Shown here one piece after another: positions 35,716 to 44,330 of a stretch of DNA of 62,695 bases. Made by a program: the position numbers and the translations under genes. The notes below the pieces were generated by a model, which saw only the letters and a program-made list of their open reading frames with translations, was not told the origin of the DNA and made no database searches. The DNA is from Pseudomonas helleri (GTDB lineage Bacteria; Pseudomonadota; Gammaproteobacteria; Pseudomonadales; Pseudomonadaceae). The stretch is from positions 1 through 62,695 of the forward strand of contig NZ_JYLD01000022.1 of assembly GCF_001043025.1 (NCBI RefSeq), given 5' to 3'. Each line of letters starts with the position of its first letter. Positions within the stretch are counted from its first letter, which is position 1.

Positions 35716-38700
35716 CTACATAGATAGGGCAAGACGCTTGGACCGTCCTGACCACTGCGTGAGTTTGTCGCCGTCCTTGGGTTGGCGGCGTTCCTCCAGC
35801 AAGGTTCTGGGCAAGGCAAAGCCTTCAAAGGTGCGCTGGGTGATGGGGTTGTTGGCTTTTTCGGCCACCACGCGGTAGCGCATCAATCCGTCGGCAATGG
35901 CGAAGGTCAGGTCGACGCTGGTGTCGGTACGGCCGTTGAGATGGCCTCGACTGAGCAGCCGAAATAACGACCACGGGCCGCGATAGCTCAGGCTCGCGGT
36001 ATTGCCACTGCTGTTGACCAGGGTCAGTTGGCTGCCATTGGCATTGCCCAGGTCGTTGGGCCACACCAACCCTGTGCGCTGTGGCGCGCCGTGCTGGTAG
36101 GGGATCAACTGGCCGTCGACGCTGAGCAGGCTGCTCAGGCGCGTGGTGCTCAGGGCCAGCGGTTCGATGGTGAGTTGCACCGCCAAATGCCCGCGATGGT
36201 TGAAGAAGGTGTCGCGAATACGCTCGGCTTTTTTCAATTGTTCCAGCACGTCGCTGCGCACCAGGTAGCCGCCCAGGCTCTCGGAGTAGAGCACGTCGAG
36301 GTTGTCTTTGAGGAAGATGTCCAGGTACTGGTCATGGAACTGTTGCAACCGCCCTTGCGGCCCGAAAAAGGCTTCAAAGTCGTCCAGCGAAGCGTCTTCG
36401 CCCGTGGCTTTGAACGGGTAACGATCGGCCAGCCGATCACGATAGAAGCTGTAGATCTCGCTGTCCCAGCGCTTTTCCAGCTCGCGCAGGGCGGCTACCA
36501 CCAGCACTTGCGAGGTCTGGTCCGCGAGTTTTTTGACCTGCTGGTTCATCGGTTCCGGCAGGCCTACAGCAACCCGTTGCAGGTTGGCAATCGGGTCGCT
36601 GCCGCTGAGCGAAAAGCGATTGAGCACAGTCTTCAACGCGGCCTTGCCGGGGTCCGGATTGTCGTGCACGGCCTTGGCATAGTCATGCACGGCACCAATG
36701 GCGCGCAGGGTCTCTTCATAGTAGGAAGGCCGCTCCCCCTGGGGGATGATCAATTGCGCCAAGCCGGTAAAGGCACGCCGAATACCCGCCGCCTGTTGTT
36801 GGCCTTCGGGCACTTTGTCCAGGCTGACCACCGCAGTGCCCTCGATCAACGGCACGGCCGGGTAGATCACGGTGTTGTCGCGCAGCGTTTCAAGCAAACG
36901 CCGTAACGGCGCCGCCGGGCCGGTGACCTGCTCCAGCACGGCAACCCCATGACTCAGATCACGAAAATCAGTGACCACAAACTGGTTAAGCGCCCGCCGC
37001 CAGCTGTCTACATAGTCAGCGCTGTACAGGGCACGAACCCGCTGGGTCAGGACCTTGCGGTCTTCTGGCGAGTAGTCCAGACGTTGGCGCTCACCGAGCA
37101 CCCACTGATCGATCATGGCCAGTTCAATAATGTCTTGCGTGCCGGGCTCAAAGTACTCTTTGAAGCCCTTGGCGGTGAGCAATGGCGCCAACTGCAACTC
37201 ACTGCCATCGGTGTCCGGGTTGACCACTAAAGGGCGGTAAACAATATCGAAAGCCGGGCCGATTTCGTTGCGCAAGTCCAGCGGGCGTTGCAAGCGCTCT
37301 TGGGCATCCTGTTTCAAGGTGCTGTACACCCGCTCTGCCATGGGTCGCTGGCGCAGTTGTTGTTGCACCTGGACGATCCGTTCGCGGTAGTGCGGCAAGT
37401 CCGTGTCGGCATATTTCAACGCGTAATTGAGATGGCGCATGAGGTCTGCCTGCAGTTGCCCCTGGCCCGGATACGCGCGCTGCCACTGTTTGGCAACCCA
37501 GTCTTCGACGATCTCCGGTCGGCGGTTCTGGCGGTCTTCGATCATGCGGTACACCCGCAACGCCACCAGTTGCTGATTGCTGCCCGCAGGCGCGATATTG
37601 ATCGCCTCCAGAGCACTGCTGGCGATGGCGGGCAAAAAGCGCCTGGACAGCAAGTTCAAATAGGCTTCGTCAACCCGCGGGCCAATCGCCCGGCCCTGAT
37701 ACAGCCCCATATTGGACAGCAACGGCCAGGCTTCACGGTAATCGCCGTACACCGAGACGGCGTCACGGATCTGGTCCAGCGGCGCCAGCAAATTGCGCCC
37801 GGTGGCATCGAGATTGGCGTCAATGTCCCCGGTGCTGAACTCCTGACTTCTGGCCAAAACGTTCGCGGCCTTGTCACGATTGACGGTGAAGTAGTGCTGC
37901 CACAAGCCCACCACCAGCAAACAGCCCAGCGAAGCCACGCCAAAACCTGCGATCAACAGTCGTTGCTTGTTGCGGGCGACTTTGATGTTGTCACCGGCCA
38001 GCCCCGCCTCGGGGTAAATCACTTGCTTGAACAATTGCTGGGCAAAGTAAATGGCCTTGCCCTGCGCAGGTTTGACCTCGGCAGGCGGTGGCGGCAGGTG
38101 GTACGGCTGGCCCGCCTCTTTGACGAACGCATTGCTCAGGGTGCCCTGCTGGAAGACCGACGAAAAATACACGCCCCGGACCAGCGCCGGTGTGGTGAAA
38201 CGGTCGGTGCCGAGCATTTCATTCAAGAAGCCAAACAGCGCCGGGCGCAGCCCTGCCAACTGACGCAGAAAACCCATCAGCCGGTCACGGTCCTCCAATG
38301 AGCGGGCGCCTCTGAGGCTGTCAAAAACCTGCTCGTTGAGACGCTCGACAAACGCGCTGTAATGCTCCGCCAATTCCGCCAGCCAGGCATCAAAATCGTC
38401 GACCGCGTCCAGGCTGAAGGTAAAGCCGAGCAAGTCTTCACGGCCCCGGCGCGACAGCTGAGAAAAGAACTCTTCAAAACCCTCCAGCAGATCAAATTTG
38501 CTCAGCACCACATACACCGGCAGGCGTGTGCCCAAATGCCGCGTCAATTCATACACCCGCGTGCGAAGCACGTTAGCGCGAGCCTTGCGCGCTTCGGGGC
38601 GCTGCATCAGCAAGGCTTGTACATCGATCACCAGCACCACCCCGTTAAGGGCGCGGCGGCTGCGATTGCGCCCCAGCCAGTCCAGCAGGTGCAGCCACAG

Positions 38701-39393
38701 GCGCGGGTGAGTGTCCCCAGGCAATACCGGCCTGAATTTACCTTTGGCCGCCACCGGTTCTTGCGCTTGCTCGGCGCGCTGTTCTTGCGTCAAGGGCTTC
38801 GGTTGCGTGAGCAACTCACCCGGCGGATCGATCAAGACGGCTTCGTCGCCGATCCACCAGTCGATGCCATACGCCAGTTTTTCTTCCGGCTGCGCGCGGG
38901 CCCCCGTCCTGTTGATATGGGACAGGGAAAAGCTCTGATTTGAACGGGTGACAAGGCTGGTCTTGCCCGCGTTTTCTTCGCCCAGCACCAGGTACCACGG
39001 CAATTGATAGAGCGAACGGCGACGCTCCATATTGTTCAATAAATGGCTCAGGCTTTGATCAAGTGAACGCTCCTGCGCCTCGACATAGGGCAGGCAGGGA
39101 TCCAGCACAACCGCCGCTTCACGCGCGTGCTCGGCATTGAGCCTGAGCAAGCGTTGACGCACCCGCCAGGCCCAGAACAGCAACGGCACGACCACCACCA
39201 CAACACTGGCCGACACGCGCATCGCCAGCGCAGCCAAGGGTTGATGCTCGCGCCATGTCCAGTGCGGCCCCAGCCACCAGATGCCGATCAGCGCAAAGAC
39301 CACGCCGAGGACAACCATCAGCGCCAGCGCCTGCTTGAAATGCCGCAGCACGGGCCAACCCCAGCGCTTGATGTAACTCCAGACCCTTTCCAT
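35716..39393 (-). CDS. tssM: T6SS membrane complex subunit TssM (IcmF/VasK)
   Basis: A 1225-residue inner-membrane protein spanning to the periplasm, where it meets TssJ. Spans lie at about 21-41, 58-78 and 471-492. Walker A GEENAGKT is at 138-145 in the cytoplasmic loop, so this form probably binds nucleotide. The periplasmic part ends with the IcmF C-terminal domain (SLSYRGPWSLFRLL). It begins 9 bp after tssA ends. Confidence 0.96.
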   Translation of the reverse strand: MERVWSYIKRWGWPVLRHFKQALALMVVLGVVFALIGIWWLGPHWTWREHQPLAALAMRVSASVVVVVVPLLFWAWRVRQRLLRLNAEHAREAAVVLDPCLPYVEAQERSLDQSLSHLLNNMERRRSLYQLPWYLVLGEENAGKTSLVTRSNQSFSLSHINRTGARAQPEEKLAYGIDWWIGDEAVLIDPPGELLTQPKPLTQEQRAEQAQEPVAAKGKFRPVLPGDTHPRLWLHLLDWLGRNRSRRALNGVVLVIDVQALLMQRPEARKARANVLRTRVYELTRHLGTRLPVYVVLSKFDLLEGFEEFFSQLSRRGREDLLGFTFSLDAVDDFDAWLAELAEHYSAFVERLNEQVFDSLRGARSLEDRDRLMGFLRQLAGLRPALFGFLNEMLGTDRFTTPALVRGVYFSSVFQQGTLSNAFVKEAGQPYHLPPPPAEVKPAQGKAIYFAQQLFKQVIYPEAGLAGDNIKVARNKQRLLIAGFGVASLGCLLVVGLWQHYFTVNRDKAANVLARSQEFSTGDIDANLDATGRNLLAPLDQIRDAVSVYGDYREAWPLLSNMGLYQGRAIGPRVDEAYLNLLSRRFLPAIASSALEAINIAPAGSNQQLVALRVYRMIEDRQNRRPEIVEDWVAKQWQRAYPGQGQLQADLMRHLNYALKYADTDLPHYRERIVQVQQQLRQRPMAERVYSTLKQDAQERLQRPLDLRNEIGPAFDIVYRPLVVNPDTDGSELQLAPLLTAKGFKEYFEPGTQDIIELAMIDQWVLGERQRLDYSPEDRKVLTQRVRALYSADYVDSWRRALNQFVVTDFRDLSHGVAVLEQVTGPAAPLRRLLETLRDNTVIYPAVPLIEGTAVVSLDKVPEGQQQAAGIRRAFTGLAQLIIPQGERPSYYEETLRAIGAVHDYAKAVHDNPDPGKAALKTVLNRFSLSGSDPIANLQRVAVGLPEPMNQQVKKLADQTSQVLVVAALRELEKRWDSEIYSFYRDRLADRYPFKATGEDASLDDFEAFFGPQGRLQQFHDQYLDIFLKDNLDVLYSESLGGYLVRSDVLEQLKKAERIRDTFFNHRGHLAVQLTIEPLALSTTRLSSLLSVDGQLIPYQHGAPQRTGLVWPNDLGNANGSQLTLVNSSGNTASLSYRGPWSLFRLLSRGHLNGRTDTSVDLTFAIADGLMRYRVVAEKANNPITQRTFEGFALPRTLLEERRQPKDGDKLTQWSGRSKRLALSM

Positions 39394-39402
39394 AAACTGC
39401 TC

Positions 39403-40836
39403 CTACTCCTGAACGGCCTTGATCAACGCGGGGTTGCCAAGGTGCTGGGCCAACTTCTGATACAACTCGGGTTCCCACGCCTGGGCGCTGGTTTCGCGCA
39501 TCACCCGGGCCACCCCGGCGTAAAGGTCATCGGCCAGCCAGGACAGGCCACGGGCCCCCAGCAAATCAGCGGCGATCACCGTGGTGTGGCTGCGCTGGCG
39601 CGGGGCTTCATGGGCTGCGTGCAATGCCTGCAAACGCAGCAGCACTACCTCAACGCCTTCGGTATTCAACTGGGTCACCAATTCGTCGCGCAGGCCCGCG
39701 TACTCAGGCACCGCACTGCTGGCGCCCTCGCGCTGGTCGGCACCGCTGATCCAGGCCTGGGTTGACGCGTCGACGAAGGGCGTGCCGTCGCTGAAATTAA
39801 GCTCCAGCAAAGCCGGGAGCCGACACACCAGTCGCTCACAACAGCGGCGCACAGCCAAGGCCACGTCATCCATCGCCAGGCGCGAGGCCACCTGGGCCGC
39901 GAGGTAGCTGCCACGCAGCCAGTACGGCGAGGCCGCGACGCTTTTTTCAATGCGCAACAGCAAGGCGGGCTCAAGGGCATTGGCGCCCAGTGCTTCTTGA
40001 TACGCGTCAACAATGTCTTGAGGCACCGCGCTTAATTCAGTGCGGCGGTCGCGGGTGATGGCCGGGGCGGCATGCAGGTGCGCCCACAAGCCAAAACGGC
40101 GCAGTTGATAGCCCACCGGGTCATAGAGGTCTTGTTGATTGAGTTGCTCGGCCATTGCCAGCAAGGCACGCCGTTGTTCACGTTCGCTGCCCACGGGCGG
40201 CGCGCTGGTGCGGGTAAACAAGGTCGGGTTCAGGACGCCGGAAGATGGGGCCTGGTTGGTCGACTCAGGCACCAGTGGCTCACTGTATTTGGCCAACTGA
40301 CGTTGCAGTGCCTCAATCGGCGCCGAGTCGAGCTTGGCCGCGACTGCGCCGCGCGCAAGGTCGAGTAACGCCTGCTCCGCCGTGGCCTGATGCACCGGGG
40401 CAAAACTGCTGCGGTCCAGGCTCGACAGGGCTTGTCCCAACTCTTCAAGCAGGCGCTTGATCTGTTTGCGCTTGGCCAGATAGCCGGTCGGCCCGGGCTT
40501 GGGGTGGGCGCTGTCCCAATACAACTCGACGATACCCGCCAGCAAGCCCACGGCATCGGCCCAGCGCGCCCACTGCCGGGTGCGCAGCCACACCCCCTGC
40601 AAATGCCCGAGGATGCGCAAGTGCTTGCACTGTCTGGCCAAATACTGGCGGGACGCTTCATCGATATACGGCCAGTCGATGCTGGCTTCACGCAAGCCCC
40701 CGAGCTTGATCATTTCCTGATCAATTGCCTGATAGGTTTCGTCCTCGATATCGAAATACCCGGCGGGTTGTTCCGGTTCAATCGGCGCCAGCAACAGCGG
40801 GACAATATCGGCCGGTACCTCGATCACCAGCGGCAT
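39403..40836 (-). CDS. tssA: T6SS protein TssA (VasJ/ImpA N-terminal family)
   Basis: A 477-residue cytoplasmic protein. The N-terminal ImpA domain covers about 15-130 (AGYFDIEDETYQAIDQEM), and the C-terminal VasJ-type domain carries the LRLQALHAAHEAPRQRSHT stretch. TssA proteins recruit baseplate and sheath and prime tail-tube growth. Its start overlaps the vasI end by 13 bp. Confidence 0.92.
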   Translation of the reverse strand: MPLVIEVPADIVPLLLAPIEPEQPAGYFDIEDETYQAIDQEMIKLGGLREASIDWPYIDEASRQYLARQCKHLRILGHLQGVWLRTRQWARWADAVGLLAGIVELYWDSAHPKPGPTGYLAKRKQIKRLLEELGQALSSLDRSSFAPVHQATAEQALLDLARGAVAAKLDSAPIEALQRQLAKYSEPLVPESTNQAPSSGVLNPTLFTRTSAPPVGSEREQRRALLAMAEQLNQQDLYDPVGYQLRRFGLWAHLHAAPAITRDRRTELSAVPQDIVDAYQEALGANALEPALLLRIEKSVAASPYWLRGSYLAAQVASRLAMDDVALAVRRCCERLVCRLPALLELNFSDGTPFVDASTQAWISGADQREGASSAVPEYAGLRDELVTQLNTEGVEVVLLRLQALHAAHEAPRQRSHTTVIAADLLGARGLSWLADDLYAGVARVMRETSAQAWEPELYQKLAQHLGNPALIKAVQE

Positions 40837-41498
40837 GCTTGACGCTCCTGCGCAATCAACGCGTCCAGGCCTTGCGCGTCAAACACCAGCCCATTCAGGG
40901 CTGCGTCCTGCGTGCTTTTCAGCTCCAGACGCTGGCTGCCCATGATCTGGCGCAACAGCGCAATGGTCGGTAACCCCCGACTGAACTCGACCACCAGCCC
41001 TGCTTCATCCATCACTTGCCATGTCGCGTTCGAGACCGGCTTGTCATCTGCAAACAGCTGGATACGGTGCTTGTTGCGCTTGCTTGGCTCATCGAGCACC
41101 AGTTGCAGGCGAGTGATTTTGGATTCGCAACTGATGGCCAAGGTAGGCCGGGGGGCAAACGCCCCCAGGGCCGGAGCAGAAATAACCACCCGTTGTGCTC
41201 GCTCGTCATCCAGCTCTGGCCAGTGGGAGATCAAAAAGCGGAAGTCCCCGGGGCTGCGTCTGGCCTCATTGCGCTGCACCAGATCGACGATGGGCAACAT
41301 TCGCCCCACATAAGTGATGGGTTGTGGCGCCATGCTGCGAATCGGCGTTCCGGCCGCCTGATCAAAGCATTCCAGACGCTTTAACGACGACACAACGGTC
41401 GTACAGTCTCGCGCTGCCGGCATGGCCAATGCCTGTTGCCCCGCCAGCACTAATAGAGAGGCGCCTAACGCCCATGCCCGCCCACTGCTTATTCGCAT
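40824..41498 (-). CDS. T6SS-associated protein VasI/TagO
   Basis: I choose ATG 41498 (224 residues): it has AGGAGGTG upstream and starts a Sec signal, MRISSGRAWALGASLLVLAG, cleaved after ALA near 25. The mature protein contains paired cysteines (DCTTVVSSLKRLECFD), as in VasI proteins. The family is periplasmic and T6SS-linked with an unsettled role. It is first of vasI-tssA-tssM-effector on the minus strand. Confidence 0.82.
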   Translation of the reverse strand: MRISSGRAWALGASLLVLAGQQALAMPAARDCTTVVSSLKRLECFDQAAGTPIRSMAPQPITYVGRMLPIVDLVQRNEARRSPGDFRFLISHWPELDDERAQRVVISAPALGAFAPRPTLAISCESKITRLQLVLDEPSKRNKHRIQLFADDKPVSNATWQVMDEAGLVVEFSRGLPTIALLRQIMGSQRLELKSTQDAALNGLVFDAQGLDALIAQERQACRW

Positions 41499-41540
41499 TT
41501 GCACCTCCTGTATGAATGATGGGCATGACATAACGCGCAA

Positions 41541-41812
41541 GATCCTTTCTCGCTGATAAAAAGTTCGACGTATAACGCCTTAATTGTCCGGAGCGTGGAC
41601 TAACCGGCAATTAAGTAGCAAGTAAAACACTCCACAATTAACGTTATTAGTGCAATTAACAGACATATCCCTCAGCGACTTCCTGCAACTATGTAGGGCA
41701 AGTACTACCAAACTCATAATCGTAATTTCCTACAGAGAAAAGCCACACAACTAACGGCTTTGGCCGACATGACAGGCCTAGAGAAATCGGTTCCTAATAG
41801 GGCTACCTTCGA
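41541..41812. promoter_or_regulatory. Divergent control region of the two T6SS arms, with CAATTAA repeats
   Basis: This AT-rich spacer separates vasI (minus) from tssB (plus) and must hold both promoters. CTTAATTGTCCGG (41579-41591) and CCGGCAATTAAG (41604-41615) form a near-perfect inverted repeat with a 12-bp loop. CAATTAA recurs at 41608-41614, 41635-41641 and 41653-41659, with the inverse at 41580-41586. I could not find a good -24/-12 sigma-54 site. The repeats are candidate binding sites for a regulator or an H-NS-like (MvaT) silencer. Confidence 0.5.
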
Positions 41813-41830
41813 ATGAAAAGGACTTTTCCC

Positions 41831-42346
41831 ATGTCGAAAGCTCACGGTTCCGTAGCTCCAAAAGAACGCATTAACATCAAATACATTCCGGCCACAGGCG
41901 ATCAACAGGCCGAAGTTGAATTGCCGTTAAAGTTACTGATAACCGGTGATTTTAAAGGCCACGGCGAAGAGTCCGCTCTTGAAGACCGACAACCCGTACG
42001 TATCGACAAAGACAACTTCAATGATGTACTGACCAAAGCCGAAGTGTCATTAGAAATGGCAGTGCCTTGCGTCTTGACCAACGATATCGAGAACGACTTG
42101 AGCATTAATTTGCAGTTCAAGTCGATTAACGATTTCGGCCCTGATGCCATCGCCCGCCAAGTGCCTGAAATGAACAAACTGCTGGAGTTACGCAACGCGC
42201 TGGTGGCGTTAAAAGGCCCGCTGGGCAATACCCCCGCCTTCCGCAAACAGTTGCAAAGCCTGCTGGCTGACGATGCTTCGCGCCAACGGCTTATTCGCGA
42301 ACTGAACCTGACCCTGCCTGCCCCCAAGGATTCGCCTGACGCCTAG
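41831..42346 (+). CDS. tssB: T6SS contractile sheath small subunit TssB (VipA)
   Basis: From ATG 41831, after an AAGGA site, this is a 171-residue protein (MSKAHGSVAPKERINI). LPLKLLITGDFKG, then DNFNDVL and LRNALVALKGPLGNTPAFRK are TssB signatures. It builds the contractile sheath with TssC, whose gene follows after 78 bp. A start six codons earlier lacks a ribosome site. Confidence 0.96.
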   Translation: MSKAHGSVAPKERINIKYIPATGDQQAEVELPLKLLITGDFKGHGEESALEDRQPVRIDKDNFNDVLTKAEVSLEMAVPCVLTNDIENDLSINLQFKSINDFGPDAIARQVPEMNKLLELRNALVALKGPLGNTPAFRKQLQSLLADDASRQRLIRELNLTLPAPKDSPDA

Positions 42347-42424
42347 GCCCAAACGCCAAGCGTTACCTGCCTGTTCACTGCCCTGCGACTGCCGAAACCG
42401 AGCTCATAAAACGGAGTACCACCC

Positions 42425-43903
42425 ATGCCGATGGAAAGTGCCAACGCCCAAATCCGGGTGACCGATGCCCCCACCTCGCTACTCGATCAACTGCTGGCCA
42501 ACACCATGATGACCCCGGCCCAGGAAGGCTATGCGGTCGCCAGACAAGGCGTGGCCGCGTTCATCAGCGAGATATTGCAAAGCGGCCATCACGAACAGCC
42601 CGTGAACAAGTTCCGGGTTGATCAGATGATCAGCGAAATCGACCTTGCCTTGAGCAAGCAGATGGATGAAATCCTCCATCAGCCGCAGTTCCAGCAACTG
42701 GAATCGGCGTGGCGCGGGCTGAAACTGCTGGTGGATCGCACGGACTTTCGCGAGAACATCAAGCTCGACGTGCTGCATGTCACCAAAGAAGAAATGCTCG
42801 ACGATTTCGACAACGCCGGCGACATCACCCGCAGCGGCCTCTACAAGCACGTGTACACCGCAGGCTACGGCCAGTTTGGTGGTGAACCCATCGCTGCCAT
42901 GATCGGTAACTACACCTTCGGCCCTTCGTCACCGGACATCCGTTTGCTCAGCTATGTGGCCTCTGTAGGCGCCATGGCCCACGCACCGTTCGTCATGGCC
43001 GCCAGCCCCGAATTCTTCAATCTCAAAAGCTTCCAGGACCTCCCGTCGATCAAGGAGGTCAACGACATCTTTGAAGGCCCCAGCCATACCAAATGGCGCA
43101 GCTTGCGCGAGATGGAAGACTCCAAATACATCGCCGCCACCCTGCCCAGCTTTTTGTTGCGCACGCCCTATGACGGCCTGGAAAACCCGGTGCGCAGCTT
43201 CAGCTACGACGAAGCCATCGACGGCCAGCATGACAACTACCTGTGGGGCAACACGGCCTTTCTGATGGCCACCCGACTCACCGACAGCTTCGCCCGTTAC
43301 CGCTGGTGCCCGAACATCATCGGCCCGCAATCGGGTGGTGCGGTAGAGGATCTGCCGGTGCATTTGTATGAATCACTGGGCCAGTTGCAAGCCAAGATCC
43401 CCACCGAAGTGCTTATTTCTGACCGCAAGGAATATGAGCTGGCAGAAGCCGGTTTTATCCCGCTGACCATGCGCAAGGACAGCGACAACGCGGCGTTTTT
43501 CTCGGCCAACTCCATTCAAAAACCCAAAGCCTTCCCCAAGACCCGCGAAGGTCAGGAGGCCCAGACCAACTACAAGCTCGGCACGCAATTGCCCTACCTG
43601 TTTATCGTCAACCGCCTGGCCCACTACATCAAAGTCCTGCAACGCGAGCAGATCGGCAGCTGGAAAGAACGCCAGGACATGGAGCGCGAGCTCAATACCT
43701 GGCTCAAGCAGTACATCGCCGATCAGGACAACCCTTCAGCCGATGTGCGCAGCCGTCGCCCGTTGCGCGCGGCCCAGATTGATGTGCAGGACGTGGCCGG
43801 CAACCCGGGCTGGTATCAGGTGTCGCTGTCGATCCGCCCGCACTTCAAGTACATGGGCGCCAACTTCGAGATCTCACTGGTCGGTCGGCTGGACACTCAG
43901 TAA
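42425..43903 (+). CDS. tssC: T6SS contractile sheath large subunit TssC (VipB)
   Basis: A 492-residue sheath protein. SAWRGLKLLVDRTDF, EEMLDDFDNAGDITRSGLYK and the C-terminal ADVRSRRPLRAAQIDVQDV are family hallmarks. It polymerises with TssB around the Hcp tube. Its TAA stop is directly followed by the tssE initiation codon. Confidence 0.98.
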   Translation: MPMESANAQIRVTDAPTSLLDQLLANTMMTPAQEGYAVARQGVAAFISEILQSGHHEQPVNKFRVDQMISEIDLALSKQMDEILHQPQFQQLESAWRGLKLLVDRTDFRENIKLDVLHVTKEEMLDDFDNAGDITRSGLYKHVYTAGYGQFGGEPIAAMIGNYTFGPSSPDIRLLSYVASVGAMAHAPFVMAASPEFFNLKSFQDLPSIKEVNDIFEGPSHTKWRSLREMEDSKYIAATLPSFLLRTPYDGLENPVRSFSYDEAIDGQHDNYLWGNTAFLMATRLTDSFARYRWCPNIIGPQSGGAVEDLPVHLYESLGQLQAKIPTEVLISDRKEYELAEAGFIPLTMRKDSDNAAFFSANSIQKPKAFPKTREGQEAQTNYKLGTQLPYLFIVNRLAHYIKVLQREQIGSWKERQDMERELNTWLKQYIADQDNPSADVRSRRPLRAAQIDVQDVAGNPGWYQVSLSIRPHFKYMGANFEISLVGRLDTQ

Positions 43904-44320
43904 TTGGGCCGCGCCAGCTTGTTCGAACGTCTGGAGCCTGACGCACCACGTTACCGCCCGGGCACCGCGGACGAACAGGCCCGCCAGCGTATCGACGCGA
44001 TCAAGCGCCATCTGGAGCACGTGCTCAATGCCCGCCAGGGCTGCTCGCAAAGCAGCCCTGAACTGGGCCTGCGCGACTTCAATGGCGCAGCCCAGGGCAG
44101 CTCTGACTTGGTGATCGCCATCAGCGCCGACATACGCCGCTCGATCGAGGCATTCGAACCGAGGATCAAGGTCGTTGGCGTGCGCTATCAGCCCGACCCG
44201 GATTTACCGCTGGAGCTGAACTTTCGCCTCGATTGCCAGGTGCAGCTCAACCACAAGGACGAAAGGGTGCTGATCGACGTGGCCATGCACGGTCGCGACG
44301 GCTACACCCGCGTGAAATAA
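43904..44320 (+). CDS. tssE: T6SS baseplate subunit TssE (gp25-like) with TTG start
   Basis: A 138-residue gp25-like baseplate wedge protein. SLFERL near the N-terminus and the EFRDFN-type segment (GLRDFNGAAQ) identify it; the C-terminal half (FEPRIKVVGVRY) is the lysozyme-like wedge fold. The only start that keeps the conserved N-terminus is TTG 43904, immediately after the tssC stop, with no good ribosome site of its own, which suggests re-initiation from tssC. Confidence 0.93.
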   Translation: MGRASLFERLEPDAPRYRPGTADEQARQRIDAIKRHLEHVLNARQGCSQSSPELGLRDFNGAAQGSSDLVIAISADIRRSIEAFEPRIKVVGVRYQPDPDLPLELNFRLDCQVQLNHKDERVLIDVAMHGRDGYTRVK

Positions 44321-44330
44321 AGGGGACACC

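Noticed and set aside
36028..36906. Plus-strand 292-codon frame opposite tssM
   Set aside because: Antisense shadow of a GC-rich gene with no recognisable motif or ribosome site.
41541..41812. Sigma-54 (-24/-12) promoter for the T6SS operons
   Set aside because: Looked for TGGC-N7-TTGC on the tssB side; the nearest match (TTGGCCGACATGAC) lacks the -12 element.
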